A stretch of 64,000 nucleotides of DNA from Flavobacterium sp. 5 (GCF_002813295.1 NZ_PHUE01000001.1:310001-374000); one strand, 5' to 3'; positions 37,957-46,274 are shown, numbered from the stretch's first letter. Numbers and translations: made by a program. Notes: generated by a model not told the origin, from the letters alone.

Positions 37957-38301
37957 ATGACAACAATAAAAACTGGTGAATTACTCACTGCATACTGTAC
38001 TCGAAAGCGCATTTATAAAAGTGCATTAGCTCGAAAAACTGGTATAGACTACCAATCGCTTATAAAATATCTAAAATCGGAAACCTTACGACTAGATATC
38101 TTACTAAAACTTTCGGAGGGTTTGAGTCATAATTTTATAATGGACATCGCAGTTCAGCTGCCAGCAAACTATACTACTGATGCGCCGATAGACCAGACAG
38201 CAGCCAACAAAATCGAAGCTTTGGAAAGAAAAATAGAATTGCTGGAAGCTGAAAAACAAGTTTTAATTCAGCTGTTTGGAGGAAAAGTCGGAAACCTATA
38301 A
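37957..38301 (+). CDS. Small HTH (XRE-like) protein with C-terminal coiled coil
   Basis: 114 aa. Residues 5-55 resemble a Cro/CI-type helix-turn-helix (LLTAYCTRKRIYKSALARKTGIDYQSLIKYLKSETLRLDILLKLSEGL). Residues 82-108 form a leucine-rich coiled coil (KIEALERKIELLEAEKQVLI) suited to dimerisation. It lies between the 21.5-bp repeat array and the tyrosine recombinase, 102 bp ahead of the latter on the same strand. An obvious hypothesis is that it binds the repeats and controls itself and perhaps the recombinase. Confidence 0.75.
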   Translation: MTTIKTGELLTAYCTRKRIYKSALARKTGIDYQSLIKYLKSETLRLDILLKLSEGLSHNFIMDIAVQLPANYTTDAPIDQTAANKIEALERKIELLEAEKQVLIQLFGGKVGNL

Positions 38302-38403
38302 TAGGGTTAAATTAATCTAATCCTTTATTTTATTTGTAAGTAAAAGTGTTGTTTATTTTTACAGAAAATTCATATATTTACTTTTGACATTAAATCAGAA
38401 AAT

Positions 38404-39447
38404 ATGAATTGGTCCGCAAAAATTGTACATCATGACAACAAAGAACGCATAGCTGTTTATTTTGAAAAGAATATTCAACTAATAGAACGCATTAAACAAT
38501 TTGAGGATGCAAGATGGAGCCAGACCCTAAAAGCATGGCACATTCCTAACACAGAAGAAAATCGAATACGATTTAAAATCATACCTCTCTCCCACTCTAT
38601 TCCTTCGGCCGAAGGAATAGAGAATATCGAGAAATTTAAACAATGGCTACGTTCCAAACGATATAGCGAAAACACGCTTGGCACGTATAGCGAAGCCTTA
38701 AAATCCTTTTTAGTTTTTTATAGAGAAAAACCTGTGGCTCAGATTACAAATGAGGATGTTATCATCTATAATAATGAGTATATTATAAAGAACAATCTTT
38801 CGGCCTCTTATCAAAACCAAATCGTAAATGCGATAAAATTATTCTTTGCAACCGTCCTTGAAACCAAAATTGAGATCGATAAACTGCATCGTCCCAAACG
38901 AATTAAAGTTTTACCAAATGTATTGAGCAAAGAGGAAGTCAAAACGCTACTGAATGCTCATAGCAATATTAAACACAAAACAATGCTATCCCTTATTTAC
39001 AGCTGTGGCTTGCGATGTGGTGAATTATTAGCTTTACAGCCTGTACATATCGATTCCAAACGAAACATTGTATTGCTTAAAAACTCGAAGGGTAAAAAAG
39101 ATCGAATAGCACCACTAAGTCCTAAAATACTCGAAATGCTTCGTGATTATTACACCTTATATAAACCAACGGTCTTTTTGTTTGAAGGGCGGCAAAAAGG
39201 AGTAGCTTATGATGCACGCAGCTTACAAAATGTTTTAAAGTCTGCTTTGCAAAAAGCTGGAATTACTAAGCCTGCAACCCTACATTGGTTACGCCATAGT
39301 TATGCCACCCATTTATTAGAAAGCGGCACCGATTTAAGGTATATTCAAGAATTATTAGGTCATAATAGTAGCAAAACTACCGAAATATATACTCATGTAA
39401 GTACGAAAAGTATTCAACAAATTAAAAGCCCATTTGATGATTTGTAA
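38404..39447 (+). CDS. Tyrosine recombinase, candidate non-canonical integron integrase
   Basis: 347 aa. Residues 1-70 form an extra N-terminal domain (RWSQTLKAWHIP). A SAM-like core-binding domain follows (73-155), then the catalytic domain with R204 (CGLRCGE), K229, H294 and R297 (LHWLRHSY), H320 (LLGHNSSKTT) and Y329 (IYTHVS). ITKPATLHWLRHSYATHLLESG and the C-terminal KSPFDDL closely resemble integron integrases (ITKPATPHTLRHSFAT..., SPLDAL in IntI1). The extra IntI segment between patches II and III is absent: only about 60 residues separate K229 from the HxxR box. It reads toward the array; its stop codon is 103 bp from the first insertion point. A TACTTTTG box lies at 38379. XerC/D-like housekeeping function is less likely given the array. 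Confidence 0.85.
   Translation: MNWSAKIVHHDNKERIAVYFEKNIQLIERIKQFEDARWSQTLKAWHIPNTEENRIRFKIIPLSHSIPSAEGIENIEKFKQWLRSKRYSENTLGTYSEALKSFLVFYREKPVAQITNEDVIIYNNEYIIKNNLSASYQNQIVNAIKLFFATVLETKIEIDKLHRPKRIKVLPNVLSKEEVKTLLNAHSNIKHKTMLSLIYSCGLRCGELLALQPVHIDSKRNIVLLKNSKGKKDRIAPLSPKILEMLRDYYTLYKPTVFLFEGRQKGVAYDARSLQNVLKSALQKAGITKPATLHWLRHSYATHLLESGTDLRYIQELLGHNSSKTTEIYTHVSTKSIQQIKSPFDDL
38595..38622. repeat. Perfect 28-bp palindrome inside the recombinase gene
   Basis: Two 14-base arms, CTCTATTCCTTCGG and its exact complement, meet without a loop at 38608/38609. It encodes SIPSAEGIE at the border between the extra N-terminal domain and the core-binding domain. It could extrude as a cruciform or bind a protein. 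Confidence 0.9.
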
Positions 39448-39564
39448 AACTATTTTTATTATTTTCACAAAAAAATAATACGACATTGAATTGCGCCAAT
39501 CTACCCTAATTTGGGTGTATATACGCCATTTAATGGCGGGTATATATAAGTTACCTGATATGCG
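39448..39564 (+). other. Candidate attI site and first insertion junction
   Basis: The crossover is inferred at G39550|T39551, because TTACCTGAT after it is complementary to ATCAGGTAA at the end of cassette 1. Left of it are the dyad ATACGCCATT / AATGGCGggTAT (39521-39544) and a smaller ACCC...GGGT dyad (39503-39516), candidates for recombinase binding. The left side is unlike the attC sites, as expected for attI. The site lies directly after the recombinase stop codon. Confidence 0.7.
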
Positions 39565-39602
39565 ACCGCAGAGTCGGAGAAAAACAACTAAATATACAAA
39601 TT

Positions 39603-39992
39603 ATGCCAAATACAGGAGATTTATTTATCACAACATTACTTCAGGCTCATTTAGAATGGGGAGAATATAGACATACAAATAGCCGAGGTATTATAATTGG
39701 AGAAGGTTATTTACAAATACCTGCTAATGTTGCGTATGAATTTGAAATCACAAATAACCATTCTGCAATAAGATCAGCTGAATATGACTTTAGTACCTCT
39801 GATGGTTATATTGTCAATGAAAAATTATTAGCAGCTGGAAATCAACATAGAGTTGAATATGCAAAACAATTTCAAGGTTCGGGAAATTTAAAATTATTAG
39901 GCAATTGGTTCAGTCATATTGATGCACAAGTCGGTGACCAAATTCAAATTAGATTTATCAGTCCAACTGAAATACTTTTGACAAGATTATAA
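39603..39992 (+). CDS. Cassette 1: hypothetical protein next to restriction-modification genes
   Basis: 129 aa, no signal peptide, mostly beta-strand pattern (GIIIGEGYLQIPANVAYEFEIT ... KLLGNWFSHIDAQVGDQIQI). The C-terminal GNWFSHIDAQVGDQIQIRFI faintly recalls small DNA-binding beta-barrels, but no family is claimed. It starts 52 bp after the insertion point and 53 bp before the methyltransferase gene, so it is probably co-transcribed with the R-M genes and may regulate or assist them. Confidence 0.7.
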   Translation: MPNTGDLFITTLLQAHLEWGEYRHTNSRGIIIGEGYLQIPANVAYEFEITNNHSAIRSAEYDFSTSDGYIVNEKLLAAGNQHRVEYAKQFQGSGNLKLLGNWFSHIDAQVGDQIQIRFISPTEILLTRL

Positions 39993-40045
39993 TTTATTTA
40001 TTAGAATTAATATCCTAAATTGCAGCTTAATTTTAGATAAAGTAA

Positions 40046-41266
40046 ATGAACGTATTAGAAAAAATAAGTATTAAAGAATTTGATGGTAAAAACTATCAGG
40101 TAAAACTTGTTGAGCCATACGATAAAGCACTAATTACACACTATTTACACAATTATCATAACGGAGTTTCAAAGCATTATAAAAAAGATGCAGTGAAAAT
40201 TTTAAACAACTTTGTTGAATACAAACAAGTTGAAGAAAAAATAAATATTGTCGCAGAAGACGCTTTGCAACAACTTCTTTTTGAAGTTGAAAACGTTCCG
40301 TTTCCAACTCCAAAAAATTACACTTTTAAATTTATTGACCTTTTTGCAGGAATTGGCGGTTTTCGTTTAGCAATGCAAAATGTTGGTGGAAAATGTGTGT
40401 TTACAAGCGAATGGGAAACATCAGCTCAAAAAACTTACAGAGAAAATTTTGGCGAAATTCCATTTGGAGATATTACAAAAGAACGTGTTAAAAATTACAT
40501 TCCGCAAGAATTTGATGTATTATGTGCAGGTTTTCCTTGTCAAGCCTTTTCAATTGCAGGAAATAGAAAAGGATTTGCTGATACAAGAGGGACATTGTTT
40601 TTTGACATTGAGCAGATTATAGAAAAGCACAAACCAAAAGTTGTATTTTTAGAAAATGTGAAAAATTTAGTTTCTCACGATAATGGAAATACGTTTAAAA
40701 CAATTATTTCAGTTTTAGAAGATAAATTAGGTTACAAAGTTTTTACTAAAATTTTGAACTCAATGACACACGCAAATATTCCACAAAATCGTGAAAGAAT
40801 TTTCATTGTAGCATTTGACCCAAATCAAGTTGAAAATTTTGCTAATTTCCAATTTCCTTCGGAAATTAAATTAACAAAAACTATTCACGATATTTTAGAA
40901 AAAGGCAAGCAAGCAGATAATTTATATTACAAAGAAGACCACGCATATTATCCAGAACTTGAAAAAGCGATGACTTCAAAAGACACAGTTTATCAATGGC
41001 GTAGAGTTTACGCAAGGGAAAACAAAAGTAATGTTTGTCCAACTTTAACGGCAAATATGGGAACAGGCGGCCACAATGTACCGCTTATAAAAGACGATTT
41101 TGGAATTAGAAAATTAACTCCAAAAGAATGTTTTCTATTTCAAGGTTATCCCGAAAATTACATTTTGCCAAACTTGGCAAATAGTAAACTTTATATGCAA
41201 GCAGGGAATTCTGTAACTACAACATTAATTGAGAGAATTAGCGACGAAATCATAAGAGTTTTATGA
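40046..41266 (+). CDS. Cassette 1: DNA (cytosine-5) methyltransferase
   Basis: 406 aa. After an N-terminal extension of ~95 residues, the m5C methyltransferase motifs appear in order: FIDLFAGIGGFRLAM (I, AdoMet), GFPCQAFSIAG with catalytic Cys (IV), ENVKN (VI), PQNRERIF (VIII), and MQAGNSVTTTLI (X). The target-recognition region lies between VIII and IX (about 270-345). It protects host DNA from the nuclease encoded next, with which it overlaps by 4 bp (ATGA). Recognition sequence cannot be read by eye. Confidence 0.95.
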   Translation: MNVLEKISIKEFDGKNYQVKLVEPYDKALITHYLHNYHNGVSKHYKKDAVKILNNFVEYKQVEEKINIVAEDALQQLLFEVENVPFPTPKNYTFKFIDLFAGIGGFRLAMQNVGGKCVFTSEWETSAQKTYRENFGEIPFGDITKERVKNYIPQEFDVLCAGFPCQAFSIAGNRKGFADTRGTLFFDIEQIIEKHKPKVVFLENVKNLVSHDNGNTFKTIISVLEDKLGYKVFTKILNSMTHANIPQNRERIFIVAFDPNQVENFANFQFPSEIKLTKTIHDILEKGKQADNLYYKEDHAYYPELEKAMTSKDTVYQWRRVYARENKSNVCPTLTANMGTGGHNVPLIKDDFGIRKLTPKECFLFQGYPENYILPNLANSKLYMQAGNSVTTTLIERISDEIIRVL

Positions 41267-42402
41267 AATCGTTTGCAGAAATAGACATTGAAAAAAACGG
41301 AAATTATTTGAAACTGCTTTCAGCAGTTTCAAAGCTTTCGGGTTTATTCAGTGAAAGTGCTGTACCTTTCATAAATTATCGTGTTGCCGAAAATATATTT
41401 TGCAGAAGTTTCGATGCGGGCAATTTATCTCGTTCAGATACAGCTTTTGACGCAAATTATAATTCTGTTGGTGTTGGTTTGAAAACTTTTGTTTGTAATA
41501 GCAATTCCAGTACAGAAAAGGTAGCAGAATTTAACTCATTATCAAGAACTTTACGAGATTTTAAAGGTAAAGAATTAGCGCTAAAGCTTGGAGAATTCAG
41601 AAACGATAGAATAAATTTAGCAAATCGTGTGTACGATATTCAAGATTCACTTTATCATATTGTTGCGAGAAAAGAAAAAGAATTATTACTTTATGAAACG
41701 GATTACAACATCATAGATGTTGCTAATATTCATTCGGTTAAAGATAATAAAGCAAGTTTACAATTTGAAGACGGAAATAATTTATATACTTTCAATTATT
41801 CAAAAAGTACACTTTTTAGAAAATTTATAATTCCTCAAAATGCTTTTCGTTTACCAATTGATATAATTGAAGATCCGTATTCTTTGCTTCTTGAATTGTT
41901 TGAGGAGAATAAGAATTTAAAAACTGCAACTGACAAACTTGTTAAAGGCGAAAATTATGTGATTTTGCCTCTTTATGGAATTCAGAAAGGAGAAAAATTT
42001 ATTTTTGAAAGAAGCGGTTTAAATCAATGGAATGCGAATGGAAGAAAAAGAGATTTTGGAGAAATTTATATTCCAATTCCTGCGGAATTGCACAGAAAAT
42101 ATCCAAATTTCTTTCCAAAACGTGACCAAGATTTTAACTTACAAATTCCAACGGGAGAAATATTTACCGCAAAAGTGTGTCAAGAAAACTCAAAAGCTTT
42201 GATGACTAACCCAAATAAAGCTTTGTCTGATTGGTTATTACGTAGAGTTTTACAACTTGCAGAAGGCGAATTGGCGACAATAGAAAAACTTGATAAATTA
42301 GGTTTTGATAGTGTTATAATTATGAAAGACGAAAACGGAGATTTCAAAATTGACATTATGAAAACTAATACTTACACAGAATTCAACACCGAAGCCGCAT
42401 AA
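41263..42402 (+). CDS. Cassette 1: type II restriction endonuclease with C-terminal B3-like domain
   Basis: 379 aa. The C-terminal part (about 235-345: YVILPLYGIQKGEKF, ERSGLNQWNANGRKRDFGEIYIPIP, PTGEIFTAKVCQENSKAL, NPNKALSDWLLR) matches the B3-like DNA-recognition domain known from NgoFVII/NgoAVII-type enzymes. The N-terminal part has DTAFDANYNSVGVGLKTF, compatible with a PD-(D/E)XK-type core rather than the phospholipase-D fold of NgoAVII. It overlaps the methyltransferase by 4 bp, the classic R-M arrangement. Its stop codon lies 2 bp from attC1. Confidence 0.8.
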   Translation: MKSFAEIDIEKNGNYLKLLSAVSKLSGLFSESAVPFINYRVAENIFCRSFDAGNLSRSDTAFDANYNSVGVGLKTFVCNSNSSTEKVAEFNSLSRTLRDFKGKELALKLGEFRNDRINLANRVYDIQDSLYHIVARKEKELLLYETDYNIIDVANIHSVKDNKASLQFEDGNNLYTFNYSKSTLFRKFIIPQNAFRLPIDIIEDPYSLLLELFEENKNLKTATDKLVKGENYVILPLYGIQKGEKFIFERSGLNQWNANGRKRDFGEIYIPIPAELHRKYPNFFPKRDQDFNLQIPTGEIFTAKVCQENSKALMTNPNKALSDWLLRRVLQLAEGELATIEKLDKLGFDSVIIMKDENGDFKIDIMKTNTYTEFNTEAA

Positions 42403-42403
42403 A

Positions 42404-42551
42404 AGCACATCAGGTAACACACGCTACAAGCAATTTGGGTATTAGGCATAATTTGAAGTTGGTCTTGTGTCAGAAAGATTTGGCAAATCCGAATAATGGG
42501 CTTAATTTAATCCCAAACTGCTTGTAGCGCGAGAACGTTAGCAGTAATGAT
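42404..42551 (+). other. attC1
   Basis: Ends cassette 1; junction G42537. Left arm ATCAGGTAAC matches the start of cassette 1. Inner stem ACAAGCA-A-TTTGGG / CCCAAA-C-TGCTTGT. The central loop differs from the other sites, so this is a class of its own. Confidence 0.85.
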
Positions 42552-42580
42552 GCCTCAGAAGAATATGAAAAACATAATTT

Positions 42581-43120
42581 ATGAATAAAAAAACTAAAAA
42601 ATGGTTAATTATTATAAGCTGTTTAGTCTCATTAATTTTTGCATTTTTTAATTTAAATAAGATAATTAAAATAATAGATTTTACTTCAATCAATGTACAA
42701 ACTGAAAATGGAATTGATGCTGAAAAAGTGAAAATTTATCAAAGTTTTTATTCAATAAATAGAAAAAACGACAGTGAATTATTTGAGAACAAACACGCAA
42801 AATTAGTGTTTGAAGGAAATGATAACGGAAAAATTAAAACTGAATATGGCGAAAATTGTTTTCTTGTAATTTATGAAAATAAATACTATTTCCAATTTAC
42901 TCAAATTTGCACAAATGATAATGATTATAAAAAATACAATCTGAAATTATCTAAGAATAAAAATAACAGAATATTATTAAACGCGGATATAGAACCAGGA
43001 ATGAAATTTGAAAGGGAAATGAATCTGATTAGCGAGTCGAAAAATCTTAGATGTAATGGAGTAATAAATGAAGATAATGGAATATTTAATGGAATTGAAC
43101 TAAGAAAAAATAGTGAATAA
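42581..43120 (+). CDS. Cassette 2: hypothetical membrane-anchored protein
   Basis: 179 aa. One N-terminal hydrophobic segment (residues 7-23, WLIIISCLVSLIFAFF) is followed by a Lys/Asn-rich hydrophilic domain with beta-strand pattern (KLVFEGNDNGKIKTEYGENCFLVIYENKYYFQF). Probably anchored in the inner membrane facing the periplasm. No family recognised. The stop codon lies directly beside attC2, the compact arrangement usual for cassette genes. Confidence 0.7.
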   Translation: MNKKTKKWLIIISCLVSLIFAFFNLNKIIKIIDFTSINVQTENGIDAEKVKIYQSFYSINRKNDSELFENKHAKLVFEGNDNGKIKTEYGENCFLVIYENKYYFQFTQICTNDNDYKKYNLKLSKNKNNRILLNADIEPGMKFEREMNLISESKNLRCNGVINEDNGIFNGIELRKNSE

Positions 43121-43121
43121 A

Positions 43122-43270
43122 ATCACTACTGCTAACAGCCGTTACAAGAGATTTGGGCAATTGGCTGAATTTAAAAATGGTTTTGTACTTGGAAAATTTG
43201 TGCATAATGGAAAAATCTCGCATCTTTAATCCCAAACCTCTTGTAGCGCCAGGACGTTAGCGGATAGTTG
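43122..43270 (+). other. attC2 (class 1)
   Basis: Ends cassette 2; junction G43256. Left arm TACTGCTAAC is complementary to the start of cassette 2 (GTTAGCAGTA). Inner stem ACAAGAG-A-TTTGGG / CCCAAA-C-CTCTTGT. Confidence 0.9.
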
Positions 43271-43299
43271 ACCGCAGAGCACGTTTAATAACAATTAAT

Positions 43300-43755
43300 A
43301 TGAAGAAAACTTTTATAATATTATTTTGCTTTATTTTTTCAAATTTTATTCAAAGTCAAAATTTGAATATAAAATTTGTTGAACAAATTACTAAAGTATC
43401 ATTTCTCGATATTGATAATGTAATGACTGAAGGTTATGGTTTCATAAAAGTAAGCGATGAGGATAATGGTAATAAAAAAAAATATGCAAAAATTCCAGAT
43501 AATAACGATGATAATGCAATCTTTATTACTTTATTCAAACCTAAAAATGAACCTTTAAATTCTCTATCCATTTTTCTTGCAAAAAATTATAATATTCAGA
43601 AAATAAAAAGAGATTTAATGGAAAATGACTTTTTATATTTGGGGGAAAATAAAAATGGCTTTTGGCAATATCAAAAAGAAAATATTGTTTGTTTAGTTTC
43701 TAAAGAACCAAATGATATTGGAGCTAATCAAATTCTAATACTTTATAAAGAATAA
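43300..43755 (+). CDS. Cassette 3: hypothetical exported protein
   Basis: 151 aa with a signal peptide (MKKTFIILFCFIFSNFIQSQ). The mature domain (LNIKFVEQITKVSFLDIDNV ... FLYLGENKNGFWQYQKENIVCLVSKEP) is small and mixed alpha/beta; no family recognised. Likely periplasmic. It starts 44 bp after the junction, behind the ACCGCAGA leader motif at 43271-43278. Confidence 0.7.
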   Translation: MKKTFIILFCFIFSNFIQSQNLNIKFVEQITKVSFLDIDNVMTEGYGFIKVSDEDNGNKKKYAKIPDNNDDNAIFITLFKPKNEPLNSLSIFLAKNYNIQKIKRDLMENDFLYLGENKNGFWQYQKENIVCLVSKEPNDIGANQILILYKE

Positions 43756-43823
43756 TACAACAATAAATATTTTGAAACTTTGAACATTTAAATAATTTTA
43801 TTAATCAATAAACATTGATAAAA

Positions 43824-43972
43824 CAACCATCCGCTAACAGCCGTTACAAGAGATTTGGGCATTTGGCTGAATTTAAATATAGTTTTGTACTTGGAAAATT
43901 TGTTCATAATGGAAAAAACTCGCATCTTTAATCCCAAACCTCTTGTAGCGCCAGGACGTTGTAGGCTATTTT
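43824..43972 (+). other. attC3 (class 1)
   Basis: Ends cassette 3; junction G43958. Left arm ATCCGCTAAC pairs with GTTAGCGGAT at the start of cassette 3; the next cassette begins GTTGTAGGCT. Inner stem of AAGAG/CTCTT type. Confidence 0.9.
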
Positions 43973-43997
43973 CGCTCAGCAGAAACTAAAAATTGAA

Positions 43998-44609
43998 ATG
44001 AAAAATATCGTAATTTTATTGGTTTGCTTAGTTTTTCCGAAAATATTATTGGGTCAAACTTGTTTACACAAAAATTTATCTAAAGAATTTAACTTTGAAA
44101 TAAAACTTCGAAAAATAAAAATTCCTAACGAAATTATTGATAGTAATTCTGTGAAAGTTATTGTCTATAACAAAATCTCAAATGAGAAACAGGAATTTAA
44201 TTTTGGCTCGAGTTTCCTTTTTGCAAAGACTTTTGTCAATTGTAAAGCGGTAAGGTCTTATTCAACTGGAATTAATAAAAATGCTGAAATTGTTGATAAT
44301 GAATTTGGAGATTTAGTCATTGCAGATTTTAATTTTGACAATAGAGAAGATTTTGCTATTAAAAATGATTCTGGAGGAAATGGAGGTCCAACGTATAATT
44401 TTTACATTCAAGGCAATAATAAAAAATTTACTTTAGATAAATTTCTAACAAATAAAATGGAATTTTTTCCAACAAAATTTATAGCAAAAAATAAAAAAAT
44501 AATAACTTACGTTCACGCAAGTGCTTATCAATTATCCGAAAACACGTTTGAATATAATGTGAAAACAAAAAAATGGAAATTAAAAGTATCGAGACTAGTA
44601 ACGTACTAA
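43998..44609 (+). CDS. Cassette 4: hypothetical exported protein, XAC2610-like
   Basis: 203 aa, signal peptide MKNIVILLVCLVFPKILLGQ. The segment GDLVIADFNFDNREDFAIKNDSGGNGGPTYNFYIQ, with its Asp-rich loop, resembles XAC2610-related and FG-GAP-like exported proteins, which often bind calcium. No enzymatic motif. Probably periplasmic. Ends 3 bp before attC4. Confidence 0.7.
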   Translation: MKNIVILLVCLVFPKILLGQTCLHKNLSKEFNFEIKLRKIKIPNEIIDSNSVKVIVYNKISNEKQEFNFGSSFLFAKTFVNCKAVRSYSTGINKNAEIVDNEFGDLVIADFNFDNREDFAIKNDSGGNGGPTYNFYIQGNNKKFTLDKFLTNKMEFFPTKFIAKNKKIITYVHASAYQLSENTFEYNVKTKKWKLKVSRLVTY

Positions 44610-44611
44610 AA

Positions 44612-44760
44612 AAAACAGCCTACAACAGCCGTTACAAGATATTTGGGTATTTGGCTGAATTTAAAGATGGTTTTGTACTTGGAAAATTTGTGCATAATGG
44701 AAAAAACTCGCATCTTTAATCCCAAACATCTTGTAGCGCCAGGACGTTAGTAGCTATTAT
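44612..44760 (+). other. attC4 (class 1)
   Basis: Ends cassette 4; junction G44746. Left arm AGCCTACAAC pairs with GTTGTAGGCT at the start of cassette 4. Inner stem ACAAGAT / ATCTTGT, a compensated variant of AAGAG/CTCTT. Confidence 0.9.
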
Positions 44761-45559
44761 GAAAAAAACCGACATACAGAAAGAAATATTGTCAATGATT
44801 GCATTACTTATAATCAATATAGTAATGTTTTTTTTGTTATTACTTTTTGGAATTTTATTAGACAAAATACCAAAAATGGAAAATTGGAAAATAAAATTAA
44901 TATCTTATTTTTCTATTGTTGCTCTAACATATTTTTTACAGAAAAAGTTTAAAATTTTTCAAATCCTTTTTCAAATATTAATTTTACCATTTTCAATTTT
45001 CTTTGTCGTTTTTGCTATTGGAATTCCATTTCTTATATTACAAATGCATTTACTAATTTATTTCGCTCTATGTTTTTTTATTCCCTCAGTTTTTTTTCAG
45101 CTTTATGAATATTTACAATATCCGCCAATAAACATACAACTGAAAGTATATGTAATATTAAGTTTTAGTGTAATCTGCTCAGTCGTATTTCAGAAACAAA
45201 TTAAATATATAGTTCATACTTTTTCTCCTGCGCGTTTAAAAACTTCTGAAAAGCTTAGACCGTATAAAATTGGGGAACTTTCAGATTATTTATTATCAGA
45301 AAGCAATATAAAGTTTTTAGTTTTTATAATTTATTTCGTAATTATTGTTTGTGTGAATTTTTACAATTTTCAAAACTTAAGTTACTATGATTCAGAAAAA
45401 ATTGACAAAGCTGTTTTACAGTCTTTTGTAACATATATAGCGTTTGACAGAATAATTTCAAACTTAAAACAAGTTGAATTTAAACCATCAGAAATGGTAA
45501 AGAAAATGAAAAACTCGATATTTAATAAAATGGAACAACTTGACAACATAAATAAATAA
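44759..45559 (+). CDS. Cassette 5: hypothetical multi-span membrane protein
   Basis: 266 aa with about six hydrophobic helices (15-33, 45-60, 64-90, 93-115, 130-147, 182-200) and a cytoplasmic-like C-terminus (RIISNLKQVEFKPSEMVKKMKNS). No family recognised. The ATG is only 12 bp from the insertion point, inside the outer attC stem, so promoter and translation signals must come from upstream cassettes or the attC itself. The stop codon also lies in the attC arm. Confidence 0.75.
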   Translation: MKKTDIQKEILSMIALLIINIVMFFLLLLFGILLDKIPKMENWKIKLISYFSIVALTYFLQKKFKIFQILFQILILPFSIFFVVFAIGIPFLILQMHLLIYFALCFFIPSVFFQLYEYLQYPPINIQLKVYVILSFSVICSVVFQKQIKYIVHTFSPARLKTSEKLRPYKIGELSDYLLSESNIKFLVFIIYFVIIVCVNFYNFQNLSYYDSEKIDKAVLQSFVTYIAFDRIISNLKQVEFKPSEMVKKMKNSIFNKMEQLDNINK

Positions 45560-45704
45560 CAGCTACTAACAGCCGTTACAAGAGATTTGGGTATTTGGCT
45601 GAATTTGAAGATGGTTTTGTACTTGGAAAATTTGTGCATAATGGAAAAAACTCGCATCTTTAATCCCAAACCTCTTGTAGCGCCAAGACGTTATGCGTAA
45701 TTGG
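45556..45704 (+). other. attC5 (class 1)
   Basis: Ends cassette 5; junction G45690. Left arm AGCTACTAAC pairs with GTTAGTAGCT at the start of cassette 5. Inner stem ACAAGAG/CTCTTGT. The next cassette is the first 523-bp non-coding unit. Confidence 0.9.
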
Positions 45705-46213
45705 CAGTAGACTACGGAGTTGCTTACACAATAAATTTTCGGGATATTTTTTTTGAGATTTTAGAAGAATAAAGCATTTAGGCTTCAAGTCTTTCGATTG
45801 GGAATCGTAGAAAGTTCACTTTCAATACGTTTGACAACGTACAAGACTTGGCTAAGTTATTAAAAATAAATGAGAAAGTCAATACTTACAAAAAGCATTT
45901 AATTTTACTAACTTAAAAATCTCAAAAAAAACAGAGCCCAAAAACCCCTATTATTAACTTCGCCTAGCAGGCTTGCTAAGCGCAATAAATAATTGGTTTC
46001 ATTGATTTGGTTTGTGGTGAAAGAAAAGATAAGAGTCGTCTATCCAACTCCGTTACAGGACAATAATTATAAATATAGTAACTACGCATAACAGCGGTTT
46101 TGCGAAATGCCTTCCGCTTCTTTGGATAAAATAGTACAAATTAAAAAATTTGGCTATTTTAGCATCAATTAGTGAAGCGGCGAAGAGAAGGCACTTCGCA
46201 AAGCCGCGTAACG
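45691..46213 (+). mobile_element. Cassette 6: 523-bp cassette without gene, copy A
   Basis: No frame of useful length. Three further copies (54006, 60681, 62728) read identically, each exactly 523 bp. The ~390-bp body holds several small hairpins, for example GAAAGT-TC-ACTTTC at 45810-45823 and GCCTAGCA / TGCTAAGC at 45962-45981, so a structured RNA is possible. Terminal complementarity GTTATGCGTA / TACGCATAAC marks it as a cassette and not an insertion sequence. Confidence 0.85.
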
Positions 46214-46227
46214 TTGGGCGCAAGTTT
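46078..46227 (+). other. attC6 (class 3)
   Basis: Ends cassette 6; junction G46213. Left arm TACGCATAAC. Long stem GCGAA-A-TGCCTTC / GAAGGCA-C-TTCGC, extended by CCGCTTC / GAAGCGG, capped by an AT-rich loop. This class occurs only on the 523-bp cassette. Confidence 0.9.
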
Positions 46228-46274
46228 CACGCAGATGAGTAAAAAATAATCGGATATAACTTAAATACTTTATA

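Noticed and set aside
38404..39447. Recombinase as the housekeeping XerC or XerD
   Set aside because: It has an extra N-terminal domain and an IntI-like tail, and it sits beside a cassette array whose first junction lies 103 bp from its stop codon. Its precise activity remains untested.
45385..45669. Leftward frames such as the one starting MGLKMRVFSIMHKFSKYKT, recurring at 50411, 52233, 55169 and 57163
   Set aside because: They are the antisense of class 1 attC sites; the repeated protein start is simply the conserved loop read backwards.
45691..46213. Insertion sequence or MITE (523-bp fourfold repeat)
   Set aside because: No transposase and no target-site duplication; the terminal inverted bases are fully explained by the cassette attC arms.
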